Assembly: GCF_000503775.1 (NCBI RefSeq)
Contig: NZ_KI629785.1
Span: 62,001-126,000, forward strand
DNA length: 64,000 nucleotides
Reading direction: 5' to 3'
Origin: Brevibacillus panacihumi W25
GTDB taxonomy: Bacteria > Bacillota > Bacilli > Brevibacillales > Brevibacillaceae
Shown here: one piece after another, positions 24,283 through 34,105 of the stretch
How the letters are laid out: each line of letters begins with the position of its first letter
How positions within the stretch are numbered: position 1 is the first letter of the stretch
Position numbers and translations under genes: made by a program
The notes under the pieces: generated by a model
The model's database searches: none
The model's input: the letters and a program-made list of their open reading frames with translations, nothing else
What the model was told of the DNA's origin: nothing

Positions 24283-25566
24283 TTATGCTCTCTTTCGGAC
24301 GCGAAAATTGGACTCGATCAGCAGCCAGTTTTGCGGAAATGGCAAACCCAATTTCCAGTAGCTGACGCCTCTTAATCCCATCTGTTTAACCAGATTAAAC
24401 TTAGCCTGGATGGAACGGGCGTCCTCAAACCAAACCTGATGACGGCGGCCTTCATCATCTGTGTACTCGAAAAAGGGAGCCTGCGCCCTGGCGTCATACT
24501 GGATCGCCACATTTTCCCTCGCGGCGAGTGCGATTGCTCCTTGGGCGCTCAATGCCCTGGCAGTCGTTCCCGGCTCAAAAGGAAGCGTCCAGTCATAGCC
24601 GTAAAGGTTTTGCCCCATCATGATTTTCTCCGCTGGCATCTCCGTCTTCGCATACTGCAATACCCGGCGCACCGGACCGATGGGCGAGACAGCCATCGGC
24701 GGACCGCCGCTGTACCCCCACTCGTAAGTCATAATGACGACGAAATCGGCAATCTCTCCGATCTGGCGATAATCATGGGCTGCGTACCATTTTCCTTGCT
24801 GCTCGGCGCTCGTTTTCGGCGCGACGGCGACAGACATCATCATTCCCGCAGCCTGGGCGCGCTCTTTGGCACGCCGGAGAAACTGGGCGTACGCGTTCCG
24901 ATCAGTAGCTGGCAACGCCTCCATGTCAAAATGGATGTCTCCGAAGCCAAGCTCCCTAGCGGTTGTGAAGATATTGTCCAGCAACTTTTGCTGCAGGGCT
25001 TGATCGTTCAGGACGAGACTGCCCAGTTCTGAACTAAATTGGTCTCCCTCCAGATTGGTCACCACAAACATCATGACGACCTGATTTTCCCTAGTAATGG
25101 CAGGAAATTCGTTCAAAGGCGGCCGGGAGAGCGTGCCATCCCGCTGGATCCGAAAACTGAACGGGGCCAGATAGGTCAAATGAGGTGCCGCTCTGCGTAC
25201 ATCTGCCTCCAATGCAGGACTGACGGTCCTCCGCGGTTCGGCATACGCAGCGAAATCCGCTGCCCGGCGGGGGCGGGGCGGAATGTACAAACGCTGACCG
25301 ATGGACAAAGGACGGTACATCGATATTCCGTTTACCCTCGCCAGTTCTGCGGCACTGATCTGGTATCGCTGACCGATGGTATACAGGGTATCCCCCTGTT
25401 GCACCACGTAAAAGCTTCCCACAATCGGAATCACAAGCGCCTGTCCGACGACGAGCTTGTTTGGATCAGGAAGCTCGTTTGCCCTTGCGATCTCCTCGAC
25501 TGACGTATCAAATTCTCTCGCAATATCCTGCAGGGTCTGTCCTTCTTCGACCACATAAATCTGCAT
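24283..25566 (-). CDS. Spore cortex-lytic LysM-GH18 enzyme (SleL/YaaH type)
   Basis: A 427-residue protein: two N-terminal LysM peptidoglycan-binding repeats (about 2-47 and 52-95) and a glycoside hydrolase 18 barrel (about 115-425). The catalytic segment is FGDIHFDMEAL with the acid glutamate. There is no signal peptide, as in SleL/YaaH, which are built into the spore from the mother cell and cut cortex glycan fragments in germination. GGAGGAGG precedes ATG 25566; the frame is open six codons further without need. Which spore enzyme it matches exactly cannot be settled. Confidence 0.9.
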   Translation of the reverse strand: MQIYVVEEGQTLQDIAREFDTSVEEIARANELPDPNKLVVGQALVIPIVGSFYVVQQGDTLYTIGQRYQISAAELARVNGISMYRPLSIGQRLYIPPRPRRAADFAAYAEPRRTVSPALEADVRRAAPHLTYLAPFSFRIQRDGTLSRPPLNEFPAITRENQVVMMFVVTNLEGDQFSSELGSLVLNDQALQQKLLDNIFTTARELGFGDIHFDMEALPATDRNAYAQFLRRAKERAQAAGMMMSVAVAPKTSAEQQGKWYAAHDYRQIGEIADFVVIMTYEWGYSGGPPMAVSPIGPVRRVLQYAKTEMPAEKIMMGQNLYGYDWTLPFEPGTTARALSAQGAIALAARENVAIQYDARAQAPFFEYTDDEGRRHQVWFEDARSIQAKFNLVKQMGLRGVSYWKLGLPFPQNWLLIESNFRVRKRA

Positions 25567-25630
25567 GCTCCTCCTCCTTCGCACAATCTCTCTTATCCTT
25601 GTATTCGGGAAGAAGGCAGTAGGTGTATGT

Positions 25631-25939
25631 CTAGGAGAAGGATTTCAGCAGATCGTATAGATGCGCTACCGAATGAAGCGCATAGTATCGTTCCTGTACC
25701 TGACCGGACCTGATGAGCAACAGGGCAGGAACACTGGATATCTTCCATTTTTCTGCCAGAGATGGAGAGGTATTCAGGTTGATCTGATATATCGAGACAT
25801 CAGGCAGAGCCGCTTCCACGACGCGCAGCATCTGCCCCGTGATCTTGCAGGTGCCGCACATCGGCGTATAGACGAAAAGGACAAAGGATTTCTTCGAAGC
25901 GAGCTGTTCATTCAGTTTATCCAAATGCAGTTCTTCCAT
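25631..25939 (-). CDS. Thioredoxin-like protein (YusE-like)
   Basis: A 102-residue thioredoxin fold with the redox pair in PMCGTCK (about 27-33) and the cis-proline in ISSVPALLL. Only 63 bases, without a visible terminator, separate it from nrdF, so it may be co-transcribed with the ribonucleotide reductase genes and give them electrons in place of NrdH. That role is inference. Confidence 0.88.
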   Translation of the reverse strand: MEELHLDKLNEQLASKKSFVLFVYTPMCGTCKITGQMLRVVEAALPDVSIYQINLNTSPSLAEKWKISSVPALLLIRSGQVQERYYALHSVAHLYDLLKSFS

Positions 25940-26002
25940 CTGATTTTTCTCCTATCCGAATCGTACTTCGTCCATTATACGCGATAGCGGCCGCCCTCAG
26001 CC

Positions 26003-26959
26003 TCAAAGGTCAAAACGAAAATCCTCATCTGTCAACGGCTCCACATGGATCGTCCGGACATAGCCGTTGCCTTTTTTGGAGAAAAAGTCATGCTGCTTCG
26101 TGTGGGTGCGAATCCCGTTCAACACGATCGGGTTTACTTCCTCCTCCGGAAACGAGGGCTCGAGCCCCAGATTCATCAAAGCCTTGTTGGCATTGTAGCG
26201 TACGTAAGCCTGAACCTCTTCTGCCAGACCAATCTCGGAATACAGCTCCGCCGTATAAGCCATTTCGTTTTCATGCAGCTTGTCAAGCAAGGCGTACAGC
26301 TCCTCTTTGGCAGACGCTTGTTCCACTACAGTCAGCTTTTGATATTCTTCCTGAGCCAAGACACCCACATACAGCCCGTGGATGCTTTCGTCTCGCACGA
26401 TCAGGTCGATGATCTCGCCGCTGCTCGTCATCTTGCCCTGACCCGCCAGGAACAACGGATAGAAGAAGCCGCTGTAAAACAGATAGCTCTCCAGAAAGAC
26501 TGAGGCGACCATTGCCAGATACAAGTCTTTGGGACTGTGGATATTTTGGTAATACTCGGAAATCAGCGATGCTTTTTTCTGCAGACGTGGATTTTTTTCA
26601 ATCCAGCGGAAAATGTTGTCGATCTCCTCTGTTGTCGCCAAGGTAGTAAAAATACTGCTGTAGGATTTGGCATGGATCTGCTCCATCATGCCCATGAAGC
26701 CCAACACCGCTTTTCGCTGCAATCCGTCGACATGCTCCAGGATCTTGGGCATGCCGATTCCACCCTGTACCGTATCGAGCAAAGTAAGCCCGCCGAGTAC
26801 TCTTTTATACGTCTCCCGTTCTGCTGCACTCAGCTCGAGCCAAGCCATTTTATCGTCCGAGAGCGGGATCTCGTCGTCTGTCCAGAATTGCATGATATTC
26901 TGGTTCCAAAAGGTCATCGTAAAATCATCGTCGGGTCTGTTCCAGTTGACTGCTTTCAC
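26003..26959 (-). CDS. nrdF: Class Ib ribonucleotide reductase, beta subunit
   Basis: A 318-residue radical-generating subunit. Metal ligands include D62 (LLDTVQGG), E93 and H96 (MEQIHAKSY) with the radical tyrosine at Y100, and later DESIHG. A dimanganese or diiron centre makes a tyrosyl radical for NrdE. It requires oxygen but not B12. Third gene of nrdI-nrdE-nrdF. Confidence 0.97.
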   Translation of the reverse strand: MKAVNWNRPDDDFTMTFWNQNIMQFWTDDEIPLSDDKMAWLELSAAERETYKRVLGGLTLLDTVQGGIGMPKILEHVDGLQRKAVLGFMGMMEQIHAKSYSSIFTTLATTEEIDNIFRWIEKNPRLQKKASLISEYYQNIHSPKDLYLAMVASVFLESYLFYSGFFYPLFLAGQGKMTSSGEIIDLIVRDESIHGLYVGVLAQEEYQKLTVVEQASAKEELYALLDKLHENEMAYTAELYSEIGLAEEVQAYVRYNANKALMNLGLEPSFPEEEVNPIVLNGIRTHTKQHDFFSKKGNGYVRTIHVEPLTDEDFRFDL

Positions 26960-26991
26960 CTATTCTCTCTCCTCCTTCTTCTCCATCGGCG

Positions 26992-29076
26992 TCAGATCGC
27001 ACAACTGATGCATTCCTCGACTGTCAAATGCTTGGTGCGTGTATAGTAGAGCGATTTCAAGCCCTTTTTCGCCGCATAGATGTAGTAGCGGGCCAGTTCT
27101 CGCGTTGAAATATTGCTATTGACGTGCAGAATCGTCGAGATGCCCTGGTCGACATGCTCCTGTATCTCAGCGATCAGGTCGATTACCTTGAACGGATCGA
27201 TATGATACGCAGATTTATAGATAAAATAGTTCTCTGGCGACAGGTACGGCATCGGATAATACGTCGTGGAATTGGCGTACGTCCGCGTCTCGATATGATC
27301 GACAATCGGCATGACGCTCGATGTGGCGTTCTGGATGTAGGAGATGCTTTGCGTCGGTGCGATCGCCAATCTGTACGCATGGTACAAGCCGTGCTCCTTT
27401 ACCTTTTGCTCCAGCTGTGACCAATCCTCCGCGGTCGGCAGGTACATTCCTTCAAACAGCTGCTTCCCTTTCTCTGTACGCGGATGGTACGATTCGCTCC
27501 GATACTTGTCAAAGTAAGTTCCCTTCGCATAATCGGATTGCTCGAATCCCAGGAAGGTCGTACCCGTCTCCTTCGCGATCTCCATGCTTTTCTCCAGCGA
27601 ATAGTAGTTCATCATCATGAAGAAGGTGCGGACAAAATCCTTCGCTTCCTCACTTTCATAAGCAATCTTGTTTTTCGCCAGATAGCCGTTCAGATTCATT
27701 GCGCCAAGTCCCACCGAGTGCAGCTCACGGTTGGCCTTTTGCACCCCTGGCGCATTTTCCACCTGTGTCAAGTCGCTTACCGCCGTGATGGCCTCCATCC
27801 CCTCGCGCACCGATTCGCGAATTTTTTTGTGCCCCATGACATTGGCGATATTCAAGGAAGCCAGATTGCAGCTAATGTCCCGGCGAATGATGTCTTCCTC
27901 GCCGTAGTTTGTGATCGTGGAAGTCTCCTGCAGCTGGAAGATTTCTGTGCAGAGATTGGACATTTTGACGGAACCGATATCCCGCAGGGCATGGTCGCGA
28001 TTGGCATTGGTTTTGTTCATGATGTAGGGATAGCCTGATTCCAATTGAATCATGGCGATTTTGGTCAGCATCTCGCGTGCGCTCATGACCGTCTGCTTTT
28101 TCACGCGTTCATTGGCCAGCAGTTCCTCATACATCTCATCCAAATCCAGATCGTCCAGGTGAACGCCGTATTCCTTATAGACCGAATAGGGCGCGAAAAC
28201 GGTCAGAGGCCTGTTCTCCTCTGCAAGCTTGTAGAAGATATTCGGAACGATCAGGCCGATTGACAGCGTCTTGATCCGTGATTTTTCGTCGGCGTTGATT
28301 TTTTTGCTATCGAGGAATTCATTGATGTCCCATCCGAAAATATTGTAGTACGCGGCACCCGATCCTTTGCGTTGTCCCATCTGGTCGGCATAGGAGAAAG
28401 CATCCTCCAGCAGCTTCAAGACCGGCATAATCCCTTTGGCGGCACCCTCGACGCCTTTGATCGGTTCGCCGCGCCCGCGCAGTTTGGACAGGTTGACTGC
28501 CACACCCCCGCCGATTTTGGAGAGCTGCATGCAGGTTCCCAGAATGTAGTTGATCGAGTTGAGCGAGTCGTCCATCTCCAGCAAGAAGCAGGAGACCATC
28601 TCACCCCGGCGGCTTTTTCCCGCATTTAAAAAGGTCGGTGTAGCGGGCTGCAATCGCTGTTCCATCATCGAGACTGTCAAGCGCTTCGCCAGGTCGGCAT
28701 CCCCGCGCGCCAGTGACAAGGCCACGATTGCCACACGATCCGGGTAATGCTCCAGGTAGTACTTTTTATCATCTGTTTTCAAGGCGTAATCCTTGTAAAA
28801 TTTGGAAATCGCCATATACGAAGCGAAGCGGAAAGAGGAGCCGTGCGCGATCGCGAAAACCTCTTCCACCTGCTCGTTCGTATACGAGGCGTACACATCC
28901 TCGTAATAATCGTTTTCGATGAGATAGGCCAGCCTTTCCCGGACGCTTCTGAAGTGCAGGGTGTTGGCCACCACCTCTTCCATAAATACCTCGACAGCCT
29001 CCAGATCTTTTTCCAGCTGGAAAAAGCCGTCGCTGCCACGCTGCATGAGTTGGTTGTTTAGTTCAATATGCCGCAA
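26992..29076 (-). CDS. nrdE: Class Ib ribonucleotide reductase, alpha subunit
   Basis: A 694-residue catalytic subunit that reduces ribonucleoside diphosphates. Radical-cysteine motif SNLCTEIF, redox cysteines in VSCFLLEMDDS and ISCNLASLN, and the C-terminal shuttle ECISCAI are all present. It lacks an ATP cone, as usual for class Ib. The TTG start at 29076 overlaps nrdI by 14 bases and has GAGGTG seven bases upstream; ATG 29046 is the alternative. Confidence 0.97.
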   Translation of the reverse strand: MRHIELNNQLMQRGSDGFFQLEKDLEAVEVFMEEVVANTLHFRSVRERLAYLIENDYYEDVYASYTNEQVEEVFAIAHGSSFRFASYMAISKFYKDYALKTDDKKYYLEHYPDRVAIVALSLARGDADLAKRLTVSMMEQRLQPATPTFLNAGKSRRGEMVSCFLLEMDDSLNSINYILGTCMQLSKIGGGVAVNLSKLRGRGEPIKGVEGAAKGIMPVLKLLEDAFSYADQMGQRKGSGAAYYNIFGWDINEFLDSKKINADEKSRIKTLSIGLIVPNIFYKLAEENRPLTVFAPYSVYKEYGVHLDDLDLDEMYEELLANERVKKQTVMSAREMLTKIAMIQLESGYPYIMNKTNANRDHALRDIGSVKMSNLCTEIFQLQETSTITNYGEEDIIRRDISCNLASLNIANVMGHKKIRESVREGMEAITAVSDLTQVENAPGVQKANRELHSVGLGAMNLNGYLAKNKIAYESEEAKDFVRTFFMMMNYYSLEKSMEIAKETGTTFLGFEQSDYAKGTYFDKYRSESYHPRTEKGKQLFEGMYLPTAEDWSQLEQKVKEHGLYHAYRLAIAPTQSISYIQNATSSVMPIVDHIETRTYANSTTYYPMPYLSPENYFIYKSAYHIDPFKVIDLIAEIQEHVDQGISTILHVNSNISTRELARYYIYAAKKGLKSLYYTRTKHLTVEECISCAI

Positions 29077-29428
29077 TGGATGTCACCTCGTTCTGAAAGG
29101 ATTCGAGATCGCGTGTCGTTCCGGAAAGCTCGAATTTGGCCAGGACCGGGACACGATACCGCTGTGCGATCCAATCAGCGCTTTTGGCAAAGTTTGCCCC
29201 CCAATTCCGATTGCCGCTCGCAGCTACGCCGCGAAGGTAGGCATGATTGTCTGCTAGAAACGCTTCAACCTTTTCCGGCACCTGCCCAAATCCCGTCGTA
29301 TATGTAATCAGCACAAAAGGCTTGTCCACCCGCAGATCAGGCTGGATCTGCACACTCGGCAAGCGGTCATTCAACTTATCTACAAAGCGTTGGACATTGC
29401 CTGTTCTTGAATCATAGGCGATCATCAT
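29063..29428 (-). CDS. nrdI: NrdI flavodoxin-like activator
   Basis: A 121-residue flavodoxin-like protein that supplies the oxidant for assembling the dimanganese-tyrosyl cofactor of NrdF. FMN-binding loops are seen: YDSRTGNVQRFV, ITYTTGFGQVP and GVAASGNRNWG. Start ATG 29428 (or 29425) after AAGGAAG; the frame is open to 29647 but that part is the B12 riboswitch and its terminator. Confidence 0.95.
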   Translation of the reverse strand: MMIAYDSRTGNVQRFVDKLNDRLPSVQIQPDLRVDKPFVLITYTTGFGQVPEKVEAFLADNHAYLRGVAASGNRNWGANFAKSADWIAQRYRVPVLAKFELSGTTRDLESFQNEVTSIAAY

Positions 29429-29464
29429 CTTTCCATCTTCCTTTCCAAATCTTTGTGAGGCATG

Positions 29465-29503
29465 AAAAAAGCGTATCCGACTTGTCGAAAGAGTCGAATA
29501 CGC
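29465..29503 (-). terminator. Expression-platform terminator of the B12 riboswitch
   Basis: GCGTATCCGACT (29471-29482) pairs with AGTCGAATACGC (29492-29503) with one mismatch, followed by TTTTTT on the minus strand, about 40 bases before nrdI. Confidence 0.88.
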
Positions 29504-29584
29504 ATAGTAATCCAATGGACTGCCCCGGTACGGGCGACTGAGCGCTTCAAACACTTCCCTATCTCCCGTAGGTTGATCGTGTTC

Positions 29585-29755
29585 ACGTCTAGGCAGGTCT
29601 CCTGGCTCACAGATCATCGTGACGCTTTGCCTTCCCAATCGAAACAATCAGTGGCGTCGTTCAAGCGTCACTCTCTGTATACAGTGGCGGGACCGCGCCG
29701 GATTTGCACCGAGCTTCCCTATTAAGTCAGCCGAAATAATCAGCTAGACACCTAT
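29585..29755 (-). promoter_or_regulatory. Cobalamin (B12) riboswitch
   Basis: On the minus strand: TAGGGAAGCTCGGTGCAAAT then CCGGCGCGGTCCCGCCACTG, later GGGAAGGCAAAGCGTCACGA and the B12-box end GAGCCAGGAGACCTGCC. GTCTAG (29744-29749) and CTAGAC (29587-29592) can form P1. It is followed by a terminator and nrdI-nrdE-nrdF, so adenosylcobalamin should switch the operon off. Together with the terminator it fills the 29429-29848 gap. Confidence 0.95.
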
Positions 29756-29814
29756 ACGCATCAATATGTAGTTGGTAGAATTTACTTTACATCAATATAT
29801 CGTGGTAGTCAAGA

Positions 29815-29843
29815 AAAAAACCGCCCGCAAGGAACGGACGGTT
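29815..29843 (-). terminator. Terminator of the ACT-domain gene
   Basis: AACCGCCCG/CGGACGGTT hairpin with TTTTTT on the minus strand, right after the stop at 29849. Confidence 0.85.
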
Positions 29844-29848
29844 CTCTA

Positions 29849-30367
29849 TTACTGCAACGAAATCACCTTTGTGATCTGCGGCAAGTGCTCGATCTCCTGG
29901 ACGACGGAGGAGGTAATTCCTTCATCTGTGACAGAGACGAGCAGGGCATTTTTTCCTTTCTGCTCCCGGGACACGTTCAGCTTGGAAATGTTGATCTGGT
30001 GGTTGGCCAGGATTTGCGACACGTCGTAGATCACACCGGGATAGTCGATATGATGCACCAGCAGTCCATGGGCGCCCGGCGGTATCCGGCACGCACAATA
30101 ATTGATCTCGCTAATATACACCTCTCGAAAATCCTGGGCAAAAGTAAACTTGTTGCCGCCAGCCTTGAACACCGCCAGATGATTCGCATACTCTCCCGAA
30201 CTGTGCTGGACGGGCACCTTGGCACCCAATCCTTCAAGCAGCAAAGAAGCGATCTCCTCTTTGTTCTCATGCGACAGAATGGAGATGGCACCGGTTGAAT
30301 AAGCAGGCTCGATCCGTGCGATCAGTTGCGCGAGTTCACGGAGTCCAGAAAGTTGGCTCATGTGCAA
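29849..30367 (-). CDS. Stand-alone ACT-domain protein like the SerA C-terminus
   Basis: A 172-residue cytoplasmic protein without a catalytic domain. The last 75 residues form an ACT domain (LVHHIDYPGVIYDVSQILA, INISKLNVSRE, ALLVSVTDEG) that closely resembles the serine-binding end of phosphoglycerate dehydrogenase SerA; the first 95 resemble the intervening ASB-type domain (KVPVQHSSGEYANHLAVFKAG). It may be a serine or amino-acid sensor. Alternative: a relative of the small subunit of serine dehydratase. TTG 30367 has GGAG seven bases upstream; ATG 30361 is also possible. Confidence 0.75.
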   Translation of the reverse strand: MHMSQLSGLRELAQLIARIEPAYSTGAISILSHENKEEIASLLLEGLGAKVPVQHSSGEYANHLAVFKAGGNKFTFAQDFREVYISEINYCACRIPPGAHGLLVHHIDYPGVIYDVSQILANHQINISKLNVSREQKGKNALLVSVTDEGITSSVVQEIEHLPQITKVISLQ

Positions 30368-30392
30368 TCACACTCTCCCTATTCGTTTTTGT

Positions 30393-30725
30393 CTATTCGG
30401 CAAAAATCCATTCTTCTTGCTCGGAGATGATCGAGGACTGATTTTTCGAGCGATAAAAAGCTGTATACGTTTTGCCGTCCTTGGTGTAATCGATTTTAAA
30501 AATCGTATTGCCTTTGCCGCTCTTCTCAAAAGGACTTTCATCCAACGGAACCGCCATGATGCCGCCTTGTGCCACGGTTCCCCCTCGTTCCTCAATGGTC
30601 TTGTGAATCAGGGCCACCGCTTCATTTCCGCCTATCGCCATGCCGACGTAAGCAAGAACCCCGATCACGATAGACCCGATCAAAAAAGAGAGGATGACCA
30701 CTTTTGATTTTTTCGCTGCCTCCAT
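30393..30725 (-). CDS. Membrane-anchored hypothetical protein
   Basis: A 110-residue protein with one N-terminal membrane span (VVILSFLIGSIVIGVLAYV) and a soluble outer domain of about 75 residues. I do not recognise it. GGGGAG lies six bases before the ATG. It follows mnmA closely in the same direction and may share its transcript. Confidence 0.7.
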   Translation of the reverse strand: MEAAKKSKVVILSFLIGSIVIGVLAYVGMAIGGNEAVALIHKTIEERGGTVAQGGIMAVPLDESPFEKSGKGNTIFKIDYTKDGKTYTAFYRSKNQSSIISEQEEWIFAE

Positions 30726-30750
30726 GAAAAGCTCCCCCTACACGCTATTT

Positions 30751-31869
<1,119 letters not shown>

Positions 31870-31956
31870 CTATTCTGGATTCGTTCCTTTAACAGATTAC
31901 CATGTTTTGCGGAACAAATCATGTCTTGGAGTATATTTATTAGAAAACGAGTGTAT

Positions 31957-31990
31957 AAAAAGCGCCCGTCGCATGATTGCAACAGGCGCT
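31957..31990 (-). terminator. Terminator of tlp
   Basis: AGCGCC (31961-31966) pairs with GGCGCT (31985-31990); TTTTT follows on the minus strand. Confidence 0.75.
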
Positions 31991-32004
31991 TCGAATCTGT
32001 TTGA

Positions 32005-32220
32005 TTATTGAGAAGCCTCGTCCTGAATCTCGGCCCGAAAACCATCGATGCTTTCTTCACGGCGCTGGTTTTTCTCCTCAATATCCTGCTTTTCCTTCGC
32101 AGAGATCTCATCGCCGTGGGCGCGAAGATAGTCCTGTGATTCCCGAATGTTCTGCTCTGTGTCCTGAAGCATGTCCTGCAGTTTTTCCACGTTGTCCGAG
32201 CGATCGTCCGGTTTTGGCAT
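32005..32220 (-). CDS. tlp: Small acid-soluble spore protein Tlp
   Basis: A 71-residue hydrophilic, helical protein. PKPDDRSDNVEKLQDM and EKNQRREESIDGFRAEIQDE match Tlp of Bacillus, a minor spore-core protein with thioredoxin-like sequence. AAGGAG lies eight bases before ATG 32220; the frame is open to 32277. Expected to be made in the forespore, though no sigma-G promoter was worked out. Confidence 0.94.
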   Translation of the reverse strand: MPKPDDRSDNVEKLQDMLQDTEQNIRESQDYLRAHGDEISAKEKQDIEEKNQRREESIDGFRAEIQDEASQ

Positions 32221-32360
32221 GTCGTACACTCCTTCTATTCGCATGTTTTGAGATATACCTCTCCCATTTTGCGCCAAGACAGGTCCCTTTATGTATCGAG
32301 CATGCTATAATTGTCGGTGCCGGCACCCCTTACTTTTGATGTAAAGAAGGTTAGAACACA

Positions 32361-32579
32361 ATGGCTTCCCTGGATTTGCTCGAGCGAAAACTGCTGCGCA
32401 TCATCGCAGATACAGAATCCGTAAAACTGAAAAGACAATGGATCAAGGGCAACAAAAAGTCCGAATCAGAGGAAGAGCAAAGGCTCCGAATCGGCTACCT
32501 TTTGCGAAGACTGGATCAATTGCCTCCGTCCAAGCGTCAGGAGGTACTTGACCTGTTAAATTTGTACCACTTTGAATGA
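32361..32579 (+). CDS. Small hypothetical protein
   Basis: A 72-residue charged helical protein (LLERKLLRIIADTE, EEQRLRIGYLLRRLDQLPP). I do not recognise it. AAGG lies ten bases before the ATG. It is convergent with the DUF952 gene, three bases apart. Confidence 0.6.
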   Translation: MASLDLLERKLLRIIADTESVKLKRQWIKGNKKSESEEEQRLRIGYLLRRLDQLPPSKRQEVLDLLNLYHFE

Positions 32580-32582
32580 AGC

Positions 32583-32927
32583 TCAGCGGACGGACTGTCC
32601 CAATCTCCAGCCATCCTGCACTCGCTCCATTTTTCTCACGTCGATAATCGCGTCCTGATTCAACCCGCCGTAGATATGCGGATACAGGAGTCCGTCTTTC
32701 GCCTGTTCATATTTGACAGGGGATGTACACGTTTTTTCGTCGACAACGAGGACCAGCAATTCGTCCGCAAAATCGGGATAGACGCGATTTGCCACCACTT
32801 CCAGCAGTTCGTCCCCCTTGGTCGCATGAATAAAGCCTTCCTGTTCGTAATCACGTGGAAAATACTCCGCTTTTCCTTCCCATTGCTGCCAGTAAGCGCT
32901 TGGCACCAAGCAATAGATCGTACTCAT
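32583..32927 (-). CDS. DUF952 family protein
   Basis: A 114-residue protein matching DUF952: IYCLVPSAYWQQW, EGFIHATKGDELLEVV, and the end YPHIYGGLNQDAIIDVRKM. The conserved HA and HIYG motifs hint at an ADP-ribosyltransferase-like fold, but no activity is settled. GGAGGG precedes ATG 32927. Confidence 0.88.
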   Translation of the reverse strand: MSTIYCLVPSAYWQQWEGKAEYFPRDYEQEGFIHATKGDELLEVVANRVYPDFADELLVLVVDEKTCTSPVKYEQAKDGLLYPHIYGGLNQDAIIDVRKMERVQDGWRLGQSVR

Positions 32928-32953
32928 TTTCGTCCCTCCATTTTCTCCATCAG

Positions 32954-33199
32954 CTATTTTCGTGACAACCATTTATCAATGTGACGAATTGATTTTCCGT
33001 AGACCAATTCCTCCATCCGTCCCTGGTCATAGCGCCACTGAATGAAATTCCGCAACGAATGCAGATCCACCCATGCGTCCTTGGACTGCGGGTTGCGATC
33101 CGGCACCTCGCCGGTGATCTCCCCGTCATAGACGAGCTTCGCCAGTTCTGTAGGATGAATCCCGATCTGATAAGCGATCTGATGCAGGGCAATTTTCAT
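32954..33199 (-). CDS. Small protein with MerR/excisionase-like helix-turn-helix
   Basis: An 81-residue protein. IALHQIAYQIGIHPTELAKL followed by VYDGEITG and a WVDLHSLRNFIQWR helix has the order of an excisionase-type winged helix (helix-turn-helix then wing then helix). DNA binding is therefore possible but unproven. GGAGGG lies five bases before ATG 33199. Just upstream of the DUF952 gene in the same direction. Confidence 0.65.
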   Translation of the reverse strand: MKIALHQIAYQIGIHPTELAKLVYDGEITGEVPDRNPQSKDAWVDLHSLRNFIQWRYDQGRMEELVYGKSIRHIDKWLSRK

Positions 33200-33392
33200 A
33201 GGAACCCTCCGTTCCTCTTTCCTGTTTCGACTTCCGTTCTTATTTTGCCAGCATTTTTTGATCATGCCAAGTCCTTAGCTCTTCCAGTCCCATTTGCAGC
33301 CTTGGGATCATACTGTTTACATAATAAATGTTATGGTGCGTTCGAACCGTAGCTTTTCTTATGCTACACTACATGAAAAGGAGTGTGCCGCC

Positions 33393-33620
33393 ATGAAAGC
33401 AGAGAAAGCTTTTTACTATACAGTCGACAAACAAAATGTAGATCAGTATAAAAACATGCTCGACCTGATGAAGATCCCCTACGAAATTGAAGCCCCCATC
33501 GCTTTGCTGCAAGAAGGGGCCGATCTGTATCGAATCGTGTTTCCCGATCTGCCTGCACGCCTCTACGGGATGGTGAGCAAGCTGTTTCAAAGAGACGCAA
33601 TACCCTATGACCAAGCTTGA
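33393..33620 (+). CDS. Small hypothetical protein
   Basis: A 75-residue soluble protein (FYYTVDKQNVDQYKNMLDLM, LYRIVFPDLPARLYGMV) I do not recognise. AAGGAG lies nine bases before the ATG, so it is probably expressed. The frame is open upstream to 33294 without a ribosome binding site. Confidence 0.65.
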   Translation: MKAEKAFYYTVDKQNVDQYKNMLDLMKIPYEIEAPIALLQEGADLYRIVFPDLPARLYGMVSKLFQRDAIPYDQA

Positions 33621-33718
33621 AGCTATCCCGCAGCGTAAGTCAGCATCTCAAACCTCTACGCCATCTTGCATACTTTTTCTAAACAGGTAAAGGCTATGAT
33701 TGGAAAGGAGGCGCGAAG

Positions 33719-33931
33719 ATGAACGGAATGGAATGGGCAGAGTTTATTCGTAGAACAGAAAATAAGATGTATCACTTGCATCGCGCAATAGATGGGATAT
33801 GTAATGAACCGGATTATCAGGAATCCGTAACAGCTCTTACGGAGGTTGTGAGGGATTACCAAACGCTTGTCGAAAAGGCCAAGGATGAACTTCGGGCCAT
33901 CGACATGCATCCCGAGCACCGCCACGAATAA
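33719..33931 (+). CDS. Small hypothetical helical protein
   Basis: A 70-residue helical protein (WAEFIRRTENKMYHLHRAI, VRDYQTLVEKAKDEL) ending in a histidine-rich tail PEHRHE. No family recognised. AAGGAGG lies at good distance before the ATG. Confidence 0.65.
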   Translation: MNGMEWAEFIRRTENKMYHLHRAIDGICNEPDYQESVTALTEVVRDYQTLVEKAKDELRAIDMHPEHRHE

Positions 33932-33940
33932 GCAAATAAT

Positions 33941-33977
33941 GAGGTCACCTGTGAACGTACTTCAGGTGACCTCTACC
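33941..33977 (+). terminator. Likely terminator after the 33719-33931 gene
   Basis: GAGGTCACCTG (33941-33951) pairs perfectly with CAGGTGACCTC (33963-33973). The following TACCTTT is only weakly T-rich. Confidence 0.6.
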
Positions 33978-34105
33978 TTTGTCCAGCTCCTGCCTCCCCT
34001 GCAGAAAATGGCATTGCAAATTTTCTGCTTGCCCTTCATAGTAGGAATGGAAGGGAACATTTGGCAATGTAGTAAGCGTCCATTACAGAAAACGGGGGAA
34101 GAAGA

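Noticed and set aside
29429-29647. Longer nrdI start
   Set aside because: The extension covers the riboswitch terminator and part of the B12 aptamer.
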